Shown here: piece by piece, positions 53,918 through 61,375 of the stretch
Layout: the number at the start of each line of letters is the position of its first letter
Position numbering within the stretch: position 1 is the first letter of the stretch
Assembly (NCBI RefSeq): GCF_000427295.1
Contig: NZ_ATNM01000065.1
Span: forward strand, 5,613 to 69,612
Length of the DNA: 64,000 nucleotides
Origin: Cyclobacterium qasimii M12-11B
Lineage (GTDB): Bacteria > Bacteroidota > Bacteroidia > Cytophagales > Cyclobacteriaceae
Reading direction: 5' to 3'
Program-made: the position numbers and the translations under genes
The notes under the pieces: generated by a model
Seen by the model: only the letters and a program-made list of their open reading frames with translations
Told to the model about the DNA's origin: nothing
The model's database searches: none

Positions 53918-54084
53918 TTTGGCTAAAGCCGAATGAAATGACAATGCCCTTTATAAATGGGCTGAATCCCATTCCTATTGAATTGGTTATATTTATCAAT
54001 TTGAATGTAAGAAATGCTGGATTATTAAATGAAAGGAGACTTTCGGCATTTTGGGTCTAAGTTACGCTTCGCAAAACTTTGACC
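53918..54084. repeat. ~170-bp intergenic repeat, copy 2
   Basis: It aligns with copy 1 from TTTGGCTAAAGCCGAATGAA to GACC at 54084. The hairpins have drifted slightly (AATGGGCTGAATCCCATT; GGTCTAAGTT with CAAAACTTTGACC), so it is older or under weak constraint. Confidence 0.85.
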
Positions 54085-54169
54085 AGTGCATCAGATAAAC
54101 TCCCTATGGGCAATACTATTTAATAAAGTACATGAGCCATTAATTATAATCCCATGTACATTTAAATAA

Positions 54170-55270
54170 TTACTCTTTTAACACCAAATAAGGAACTCCA
54201 CTAGCTGAAAAGGATCCATCAACTTCCGATCTTAACCTTATCCCTAAAACTATGTTCTTATTAGGAAGATTATTGATGAGGTTTTCTGTTCTTAAAAATT
54301 CTTTTTCGGTATATCGATTACTCGTTCTAATCAAAGAACTGGTGATTACAGTATTGTCGGTAATATTGTACAGTTCAAGTAAAGCATGGTTACTGCTTTT
54401 TTCTACATATGGATCAGCTTCAAAGTAAACTGTTCCCACATTTGGATAATTTCTAATGTCAAATGGGATACCCGATACAATTGTTGGAGATGTGCTGGTC
54501 GTATTGGCTGAACTACCTACTCCTTCGGCAATCTTTAGCCGGATTTCTTCATTAATCACCCCACTACTTCCATTGCAAACATATTTGGTTACCAGAACTT
54601 CGCTTTTGTCCAAAATTTTATTCTCATTTTGATCAAGCCCTGCTTCAATTTTTATGCCGCTATACGCACATATATTTCCATCAGGTTCATCAGTAATATT
54701 AATAAGACTTAGAGTCCCATTCAATCCATTACATGTATAAGAAGTATATTCTACTTCATTTTCATTTAAGATTCCATCCATATCAGAATCCAAGCCATAA
54801 TCAATTTTCAAACCTCCATTTATGCAATTGTCACCTGAATTTTCATTGGTAATTTTTATTAGGCCCGCTGTTCCGTTTATCCCATCACAAACATAGGCGG
54901 TAGAGGTTATTTCATTTTCTTCCAAATTACCGTTTCCATTTATATCTAAACCTGAATTCAACTTTATCCCACCATTTACACAGTTGGCTCCACTTGGTTC
55001 ATTAATAACAGTGGTAAGACTGCTATTTCCATCGACTCCGTTACAGATGTACTTTGTGTTTTGAACTTCGTAAATCTCAAGGATTCCATTGGAGTTGGCA
55101 TCGAGTCCAGTTTCTATTTTTAAGCCAGCATTCTCACAGAAATCACCTGCACTTTCCTCTAAAACATTAATAAGACTGTTTTTGCCATCAATTCCATGAG
55201 TTCCATCTTCCCCATTACAAGCAATTAAAAAATTAATCAAAACTATATAAAACAATGTTTTCTTTATCAT
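54170..55270 (-). CDS. Lipoprotein with four Cys-rich EF-hand-like repeats (DUF7151-like)
   Basis: A 366-residue surface lipoprotein (lipobox INFLIAC, Cys18). Residues ~28-240 hold four repeats of ~45-50 residues. Each has an Asn-Cys or similar, a Gly-Leu-Lys-Ile segment, a calcium-loop-like stretch (DANSNGILEIYE, DINGNGNLEENE, DSDMDGILNENE, DQNENKILDKSE) and a closing Tyr-x-Cys-Asn-Gly/Asp-Gly. The loops match DxDxDGxxxxxE. A C-terminal domain (about 255-366) lacks Cys and ends VPYLVLKE. The repeat type resembles what I recall as DUF7151. The role is unknown. It is flanked by repeat copies 2 and 3 and lies inside the broken ccm region. Confidence 0.75.
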   Translation of the reverse strand: MIKKTLFYIVLINFLIACNGEDGTHGIDGKNSLINVLEESAGDFCENAGLKIETGLDANSNGILEIYEVQNTKYICNGVDGNSSLTTVINEPSGANCVNGGIKLNSGLDINGNGNLEENEITSTAYVCDGINGTAGLIKITNENSGDNCINGGLKIDYGLDSDMDGILNENEVEYTSYTCNGLNGTLSLINITDEPDGNICAYSGIKIEAGLDQNENKILDKSEVLVTKYVCNGSSGVINEEIRLKIAEGVGSSANTTSTSPTIVSGIPFDIRNYPNVGTVYFEADPYVEKSSNHALLELYNITDNTVITSSLIRTSNRYTEKEFLRTENLINNLPNKNIVLGIRLRSEVDGSFSASGVPYLVLKE

Positions 55271-56484
55271 GTATTTTTTCCAATTTTAAGTTTAGATCAA
55301 CACCAAAAAATTAAACGCTTTTTTTGATTGCTGCTCCAACCTTTTCATTATTATTTAAAGGCTAAAAGAGCAACCCTTCCCCTGACAAATCACGATTTTA
55401 TAGACAATATCAGATAGACTATTTATTGAAAACCTTTCACAAAAAGCAACGATTGCAATAAGTCAATTCTGGTTCCAAAAATTTCATTGTACCAGTTACA
55501 AAAACTATCTCTATAAACTAGACCAAATTATAAGGACGCTTAAAAAAGGCAATACCAAGTGATTTGAAAAAAAACTCAATCAAAAAGCATGTACCACTGT
55601 ACCAAAAAACGTAAAAAAAGCATTCTTTCCACTGCCAACGTTTTAAGGATGATATTTATTTATAACTAATCAAAAGTAAAACTATTAATGAAACTATCTA
55701 TACTTTTAAACCTGATTTTTAAATTTGAAATCAATGTGGGGGGTTAATTATTTTTCTCCCTCCGGAGGAATCTTTCCAAATTCTCAATAAAGAAAAATCA
55801 GATTTGTAAAAAGGTAAAGATTCAAATTGATAAATTCGCTCTAATAAAAAAATACAAACAAAATAAGTCCTTTCATTTACTCTTTAAATTTTAGCTAAAT
55901 CCGGATAAGATAATGTTGGCCTTTGTAAATGGGCTGAAGCCCATTCCTATTGAGGTTTTTTTTAATAAATTTGTTTGTGAGCAAAGCTGGGCTATTAAAT
56001 GAATTTGGAAACTTTCGGCATTTTGGGTCTAAGTTACATTTCGCTAAACTTAGACCATATCGGGACCTAGAAAAGACCCAACAGGACCCGAGTTTTTTGG
56101 TTGTAAAACAGTGATTAACAAACTTTATTCACTCTCTTATAAACTTACCTATCAATCAAAACGTTAATTGAATAATGGGTAGTTTCTTTCATCGGCAAGG
56201 AATACCCCATAATCCCCGAAAAAGCCAAGATACATTCTGGTACCTGATGAAATCACCTTCCAATTAAAATCAGGTAATTCTAATGCATAACCTTCAGTGA
56301 ATTCATGACTTTGGTCATATTGTCGCCTTTTTTAGCTTCAATATGACCAAATTATTGACCTAAATTATTTGCAAAACGTTACTTATCAATGTCTTTGAAT
56401 CAGAGTTGAATTACCCTCCCCTTGATTAGCAGACCCATTTATGAATTAAATAATTCTGAGAACAGTAAACAATTTCACGCGACC
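55271..56484. other. 1.2-kb gap with repeat copy 3 and no supported gene
   Basis: AT-rich sequence upstream of the lipoprotein gene, then repeat copy 3 (55889-56056), then a ~430-bp stretch leading to the thioredoxin gene. I find no coding frame with protein-like pattern. The part at 56150-56290 has scattered short frames only. Confidence 0.5.
55889..56056. repeat. ~170-bp intergenic repeat, copy 3
   Basis: The same element order as copies 1 and 2: TTTTAGCTAAATCCGGATAA, hairpin AATGGGCTGAAGCCCATT, ATTCCTATTGAGG, GAAACTTTCGGCATTTT and the closing hairpin GGTCTAAGTT/AACTTAGACC. It is in the same orientation as the others. Confidence 0.85.
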
Positions 56485-56924
56485 ATGAAAAAAAGCATCA
56501 TCATTTTAATCATTGCATTTATCAATATTAGTTCAGGATTCGCTCAGGATTGGCAGACTGATTTCTCGAAGGCAAAAGAATTGGCTACTAAAGAAAAAAA
56601 GCCCATTATTTTGGTATTCCAAGGATCGGACTGGTGTGCTCCTTGTATAAAATTAAGCAGAGAGATTTGGACCACCGAGACTTTTATAGCGTACGCTAAA
56701 GACAATTACATAATGTTTCAGGCAGATTTCCCTAGAAAAAGAAAAATGCTTTGCCAGAAAAACAGGCTACAGCCAACGCGAAATTGGCGGAGAAATATGA
56801 TAAAGAAGGAGTATTCCCATTGGTAGTCGTTCTGGACAATAAAGGAACCTTATTGGGAGAAACAGGCTATAAAAAAATTACACCAAAAGCTTATATTCAG
56901 GAACTGAACAGTTTTGTCAAATAA
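56485..56924 (+). pseudogene. Thioredoxin-family protein, exported, one frameshift
   Basis: Periplasmic thiol-disulfide protein. Signal peptide MKKSIIILIIAFINISSGFA, then IILVFQGSDWCAPCIKLSREIW with the WCAPC active site (50-54) and FQADFPRKRK. One base is missing in the A run at 56742-56746. Restoring it gives RKNALPEKQATANAKLAEKYDKEG (two parts), then VFPLVVVLDNKGTLLGETGY and a normal C-terminus ending LNSFVK at 56924. Repaired length ~146 residues. The cis-Pro (VFPL) is present only in the repaired frame. It is the first gene of a cluster with ApbE, DUF4266 and DUF3570, and its stop is 1 bp before the ApbE start. Confidence 0.86.
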
Positions 56925-56925
56925 A

Positions 56926-57906
56926 ATGAGACTATTCATTACGCTTTTTGTTTTCTTATTGGCTATCACCTCTTATGCGCAACAAGCTCACAAACGCACC
57001 CTGAAATTAATGGGGAGCAGATTTGACATTACTGTCGTTGCCGAAGATTCCATTACAGCAAAGGATTACATAGATAGTGCAATTGAAGAAATTGACAGAA
57101 TAGAAAAATTAATCTCTTCATGGGATGAAAATTCTCAAACTTCCGAAATAAATAAGTTCGCTGGAATCAAACCAGTCAAAGTTGAGGCAGAACTATTCAG
57201 CCTAATTGAGAGGGCCATCATGATCTCGAAATTGACTGATGGTGCTTTTGACATCAGTTATGCCTCAATGGATAAAATCTGGAAGTTTGATGGCAGTATG
57301 AAAAAAATGCCTTCGGAAGAAGACATCCGTGCTTCAGTAGCCAAAGTAGGCTATACTAAAATTTTGCTAGACAAAGACAAGCTTACTGTGTTTCTCAAAA
57401 TCAGGGGAATGAAAATTGGCTTTGGGGCTATTGGAAAGGGGTATGCAGCAGATATGGCTAAACAATTACTTGTAGCTAAAGGAGTAAGTTCTGGCATTAT
57501 CAATGCTTCGGGCGACATGAATTCCTGGGGCCAACAAGTTGATGGTAGCGAATGGAAAGTCGCAATTACCAACCCACTCAATAAGAACAAAGTTTTTGCC
57601 TTATTGCCAATCAACAACGGTGCAGTTGTCACCTCAGGTGACTACGAGAAATATGTTGACTTTAATGGCAAAAGGTATTCACACATAATTGACCCAAGAA
57701 CGGGATATCCTTCTATTGGAATTATTAGCGTTACCGTTTTTGCTCCAAAGGCAGAGCTTGCAGACGCCCTTGCGACATCCGTATTTGTAATGGGAAAAGA
57801 AGCTGGCTTAGACCGTATTAATCAACTTCCCAACATAGAATGTATCATTATAGATGATAAGGGGAATATTTCAAAATCGAATAACATAGTCATCGATAAG
57901 TTATGA
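56926..57906 (+). CDS. ApbE-family FAD:protein FMN transferase
   Basis: Attaches FMN covalently to a Thr or Ser of a target protein outside the cytoplasm. The signal peptide is MRLFITLFVFLLAITSYAQ. Family motifs are present: HKRTLKLMGSRFDIT, DGAFDISYASMDKIWKF, GAIGKGYAADMA, GIINASGDMNSWG and YSHIIDPRTGYPS, with the metal-binding Asp/Thr near DALATSVFVMG. Length 326 residues. The true start is the ATG at 56926. The flavinylation target is not obvious, because the neighbours (DUF4266, DUF3570) lack the known FMN-binding signature. It overlaps the next gene by 4 bp (ATGA). Confidence 0.92.
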   Translation: MRLFITLFVFLLAITSYAQQAHKRTLKLMGSRFDITVVAEDSITAKDYIDSAIEEIDRIEKLISSWDENSQTSEINKFAGIKPVKVEAELFSLIERAIMISKLTDGAFDISYASMDKIWKFDGSMKKMPSEEDIRASVAKVGYTKILLDKDKLTVFLKIRGMKIGFGAIGKGYAADMAKQLLVAKGVSSGIINASGDMNSWGQQVDGSEWKVAITNPLNKNKVFALLPINNGAVVTSGDYEKYVDFNGKRYSHIIDPRTGYPSIGIISVTVFAPKAELADALATSVFVMGKEAGLDRINQLPNIECIIIDDKGNISKSNNIVIDKL

Positions 57907-58115
57907 AAAAAACAATGGTATACTTCGCAATTATCGCTTGCCTGGCAAGCAGTTGTACGGTTGTAAAAGGATATGAGAAAATAAACATTAATGATCCGGA
58001 CATGGCCCTTTCTGAAAAGAAGTTTGACCGAAATGTATCCACAATGCATTCTTATAGAGAAGCAGCAGTAGGTGCCAACAGTGGGAAAACCGGTGGAGGA
58101 TGTGGTTGTAATTAA
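57903..58115 (+). CDS. DUF4266 small lipoprotein
   Basis: A 70-residue lipoprotein with lipobox Cys18 (IIACLASSC). The mature part has YEKININDPDMALSEKKFD, a motif I recall from DUF4266 proteins, and the last residues are GGGCGCN, a Gly-Cys tail that could bind a metal or carry a modification. Its start overlaps the ApbE stop by 4 bp (ATGA), so translation is coupled. It occurs in many bacteria next to ApbE, thioredoxin and DUF3570 genes. Its role is unknown. A redox or metal-linked carrier role is inference. Confidence 0.87.
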   Translation: MKKTMVYFAIIACLASSCTVVKGYEKININDPDMALSEKKFDRNVSTMHSYREAAVGANSGKTGGGCGCN

Positions 58116-58128
58116 TTAAACAAGAAAT

Positions 58129-59442
58129 ATGCATTCCTTAAAACAAATCATTTTCCTTTGCTTGTTTATTACTCCTTTTATAGGTTATTCACAAGATAGT
58201 ACCCAAGTATATAAAAAGCGGGTATTGGAAACCGCAGAAGTCGATATTTTATCGAGTTATTATAGCCAAGATGGCGATAATGCTGCCGTAAGCGGTGGCA
58301 TTGGAACCGAAGCATTAACCGATTTAACTACCACATTTATAATTTCCATCCCCCTAAATGAGGATGATATTTTAACCATTGATGCAGGAATATCTGCTTA
58401 CACCTCTGCTTCATCTAGTAATATCGATCCATTTGACGGTGGAACAGCTGATGCTTTCCAAGCCTCTTCTGGTGCTTCCAAAAGCGATGTATGGACAAAC
58501 TTTAACGGAAGTTATAGCCATAGTTCTGACGATCGCAATTCCATTTGGTCTACAAGCATTTCTTTCGCCAATGAATATGACTATTTTTCCGTAGGTGCTG
58601 GAGGCGCTTATACCAAACTCTTCAATGAGCAAAACACGGAACTTAGCATAAAAGGAAATGTGTATTTTGATTCCTGGACTACTATATACCCAATTGAATT
58701 AAGGCCTTTTTCGGCCGGAGAAAATGGTTTAACAAATAACTTATTTACTAACAATACCATTTCAGGCAATACAAATTACAACCCTGTTTTTAATGAATAT
58801 GATGCAAAAGGACGAAATTCTTATTCGATGGGACTCGGTATTTCACAAATCCTACACAAAAATGTACAAGGATCAATGGCCCTTGATTTTATTCAACAGC
58901 AAGGCCTGCTTTCCACACCATTTCAAAGGGTTTATTTCAGTGATGTTGCAGATTCATTTATTGACAATTTTCAATTGGCAGATGCCAATGAGCGACTACC
59001 TGACAATAGGTTTAAAGTGGCTATTGGCGGGAGACTCAATTGGTACTTGAATGAGAGGCTGTCACTAAGGACTTTTTACAGGTATTATTTCGATGACTGG
59101 GGAATTGCATCACATACTGCAAGCATTGAAGTCCCAATCAAAATAACCAGTAACTTTACTTTGTATCCATCTTATAGGTTTTACAATCAAACCGCTGCTG
59201 ATTATTTCAATCCTTATGAAACAGCATTGTCTACAGATGAATTTTACACTTCTGATTATGATTTATCTGAATTCTCGGCCAACCAATTTGGCTTTGGGAT
59301 CTCCTATACAGATATTTTCACCAAGGTCCATATTGAGAAATGGGGATTAAAAAGTATTGACCTTAAATTTTACCGGTATGACCGGAATACCACCTTCCGA
59401 TCAAACATGATATCAGCAGGGGTTAAATTTGTAAGGAATTAA
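58129..59442 (+). CDS. DUF3570 outer-membrane protein
   Basis: A 437-residue exported protein, signal peptide ending near FIGYSQ (about 22). Sequence patterns are those of an outer-membrane beta barrel: alternating aromatic and polar strands (SLRTFYRYYFDDWGIASHTA, FTLYPSYRFYNQTAADYF) and an aromatic-rich C-terminus (KFYRYDRNTTFRSNMISAGV). It begins VDILSSYYSQDGDNAAVSGG, a typical DUF3570 start. It is the last gene of the thioredoxin-ApbE-DUF4266-DUF3570 set, 13 bp after DUF4266, and may be the outer-membrane partner of the small lipoprotein. Confidence 0.87.
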   Translation: MHSLKQIIFLCLFITPFIGYSQDSTQVYKKRVLETAEVDILSSYYSQDGDNAAVSGGIGTEALTDLTTTFIISIPLNEDDILTIDAGISAYTSASSSNIDPFDGGTADAFQASSGASKSDVWTNFNGSYSHSSDDRNSIWSTSISFANEYDYFSVGAGGAYTKLFNEQNTELSIKGNVYFDSWTTIYPIELRPFSAGENGLTNNLFTNNTISGNTNYNPVFNEYDAKGRNSYSMGLGISQILHKNVQGSMALDFIQQQGLLSTPFQRVYFSDVADSFIDNFQLADANERLPDNRFKVAIGGRLNWYLNERLSLRTFYRYYFDDWGIASHTASIEVPIKITSNFTLYPSYRFYNQTAADYFNPYETALSTDEFYTSDYDLSEFSANQFGFGISYTDIFTKVHIEKWGLKSIDLKFYRYDRNTTFRSNMISAGVKFVRN

Positions 59443-59488
59443 ACCCAAAATGTGCAATAGGCCATCTGATTACATAATCCGGGTAAAC
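59441..59488. repeat. Short palindromic intergenic element (AACCC...GGGT)
   Basis: AACCCAAAATGTGCAATAG with a right end AATCCGGGT, the same ends as the full element at 11904 but with the centre deleted. It starts at the DUF3570 stop codon. Confidence 0.5.
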
Positions 59489-59996
59489 GGAATTATTTAT
59501 AGCTATAAAACAGGAGAAAGAGTGCCCCCTCAAGTACACAAAAGGAAGATAAAAACAGTGTAGTTTCCTAAATTTCAAAGTGATTCAGGCGAATTTCGAA
59601 GTGTACCATTGCCAGTTGAAGGTTTGGACGTAATATTTTATCCGAAAAACACTTTAATTTCACCTTTGGAAGAAAATCACCAAAACCAAATAAAATACCA
59701 GTTTCAGGCCTTTTACTAAAAAAACCAACCATCCGAATGCTTCGGAAAAGCAGTTTATATGCTTTCTCAAAACACCACTAAAAGCCGCTTTTTGATTTAC
59801 ACTTACCGATAAGCAAATAAACGGGATAAAAGTAAATAAATCACTTAATATGCCCTATTTTTGCGTGTTGATTCAATGAGGTCAATAATCAATTTTCCCA
59901 CCTGTACTCACTGTTGTTAAAGATTCAGGCATTTATGGATACTAATCTATAGATGAAAGCAATGGGAAGAACTTGACCCACTAAACACTATCGAAT
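59489..59996. other. ~510-bp gap before ccmC
   Basis: No supported gene. A TATTTTTG box at 59856-59863 fits the -7 consensus and could drive ccmC, 134 bp upstream of its ATG. A CCGAATGCTTCGG hairpin lies near 59734. Confidence 0.4.
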
Positions 59997-60671
59997 ATGA
60001 AGGCTTATTGGTGGAAAATATTGGCCATTTTATTACTGGCTTATACCATAATTGCAGGTTTATTGATTGATGTTCCCAGACTTCCAATTCTGAATGAAAC
60101 GATCAGAGGATTGTTCTTTCATGTGACCATGTGGTTTGCAATGTTAATTATGCTGGTGGTTGCAGTTATTTATGGTGTACGACACCTTAGAACTGGAAGC
60201 CTTGCTGACGATGACATGGCTGTAGAATTCACAAATGGCGCCATATTGTTTGGTGTCATAGGCATAACAACAGGCATGGTCTGGGCCAAATTCACTTGGG
60301 GTGATTTCTGGACCAACGACCCCAAACTTAACGCATCGGCAATAGGCTTATTAATGTATTTCGCCTACCTGGTTTTGCGTAACTCTCTTACAGACGTCTA
60401 CCAAAGAGCAAAAATCAGCGCAGTGTACAGCATCTTTGCTTTCGCTGTTTTTATTCCATTGATATTCATCCTCCCCAGACTTACAGATAGCCTTCATCCC
60501 GGCAATGGCGGAAACCCAGGATTCAATGCCTACGATATGGACAGTAGCTTAAGGACGGTATTTTATCCGGCCATAATAGGCTGGACCCTACTTGGCACCT
60601 GGATAAGTACGGTAAGGGTGAGGTTAAGACGTTTGGAAAGAAATTTAGAAGACAAATTGATCAATCAGTAA
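59997..60671 (+). CDS. ccmC: CcmC, heme-handling protein of cytochrome c maturation
   Basis: A 224-residue inner-membrane protein that passes heme to CcmE. Six hydrophobic segments start at ILAILLLAYTIIAGLLI. The WWD-type domain reads WAKFTWGDFWTNDPKLNAS (97-115), and conserved His residues lie near residue 42 (FFHVTMWF) and in the loop before the last segment (SLHPGNGGN). Length fits the family. It starts the run ccmC-ccmD-ccmE-ccmF and is separated from ccmB by 6.5 kb of other genes and repeats. Confidence 0.93.
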   Translation: MKAYWWKILAILLLAYTIIAGLLIDVPRLPILNETIRGLFFHVTMWFAMLIMLVVAVIYGVRHLRTGSLADDDMAVEFTNGAILFGVIGITTGMVWAKFTWGDFWTNDPKLNASAIGLLMYFAYLVLRNSLTDVYQRAKISAVYSIFAFAVFIPLIFILPRLTDSLHPGNGGNPGFNAYDMDSSLRTVFYPAIIGWTLLGTWISTVRVRLRRLERNLEDKLINQ

Positions 60672-60672
60672 T

Positions 60673-60915
60673 ATGAAAAAGTTCATTATTATATTCTTGT
60701 TGTTTATCAGCTTTTTTGCGAAGGCTCAGGATAAAATTGGCATTACAGAAAAGGATTACCAGAATTCAGGTGTCGAAATGGCGGATAAAATGCGGTCGGA
60801 AGGAAAAATCTACGTATTAGTCAGCATTATTGGAATTGTTTTAGGTGGTATTCTCGTTTATGTGATACAAACAGATAGAAAGATTAGTGGGTTGGAAAAA
60901 AAATATAACAATTAA
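60673..60915 (+). CDS. CcmD-like small membrane protein
   Basis: An 80-residue protein. It has an N-terminal hydrophobic segment (FIIIFLLFISFFAKAQ), probably a cleavable signal, then one membrane segment at about 45-66 (VLVSIIGIVLGGILVYVIQT) followed by DRKISGLEKKYNN. Position between ccmC and ccmE and size point to the CcmD function of keeping CcmE bound to the transporter. Sequence similarity alone is weak. It starts 1 bp after the ccmC stop. Confidence 0.75.
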   Translation: MKKFIIIFLLFISFFAKAQDKIGITEKDYQNSGVEMADKMRSEGKIYVLVSIIGIVLGGILVYVIQTDRKISGLEKKYNN

Positions 60916-60918
60916 GTC

Positions 60919-61335
60919 ATGAAAAGAGGACATATATTAGGCTTGGGCATTATAGCAGTAGCTATTGTAATCATTATCACTTCTATAGGTGATGCCAGTA
61001 CTTACGAAAGCTTTTCAACTGCCAAAGCGATGGCCATGAATGGGAAAACCGAAGCCATTCACGTGGTAGGTCAACTGAAAAAAGGACAAAGCGGTGAAGT
61101 GGAAGGAATAGAGGTAGGAGAAGACAAAACCTCTTTTATTTTCATAATGGTAGACAATGACGGCAAAGAACAGCAAGTGTATTACAATGAACCTGTGCCA
61201 GCTGACTTTATTAGGTCAGAACAAGTAGTGGTCATAGGTACATACAAGACCGAAGAAATGTTTGTAGCTGAAAAAATTCTAATGAAGTGTCCATCTAAAT
61301 ACCAGGAAACAGATGTAAAACCTACAACATCCTGA
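60919..61335 (+). CDS. ccmE: CcmE, heme chaperone, with a Cys-type CxxxY heme-binding motif
   Basis: A 138-residue periplasmic heme carrier with an N-terminal membrane anchor (ILGLGIIAVAIVIIITSIG). The OB-fold shows IHVVGQLKKGQSGEVEG, FIFIMVDNDGKEQQVYYNE and QVVVIGTYKTEEMFVAEKIL. The usual His-x-x-x-Tyr heme site is replaced by Cys124-Pro-Ser-Lys-Tyr128 (MKCPSKYQE). It follows ccmD by 3 bp and leads into ccmF. Confidence 0.93.
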   Translation: MKRGHILGLGIIAVAIVIIITSIGDASTYESFSTAKAMAMNGKTEAIHVVGQLKKGQSGEVEGIEVGEDKTSFIFIMVDNDGKEQQVYYNEPVPADFIRSEQVVVIGTYKTEEMFVAEKILMKCPSKYQETDVKPTTS

Positions 61336-61375
61336 TTGATTCTGGTCTTATTATACACAAAAAAAGAACCTTATA

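Noticed and set aside
53524-56056. CRISPR array
   Set aside because: The three repeats are ~170 bp, unevenly spaced and contain hairpins; there are no regular short repeats and spacers and no cas genes.
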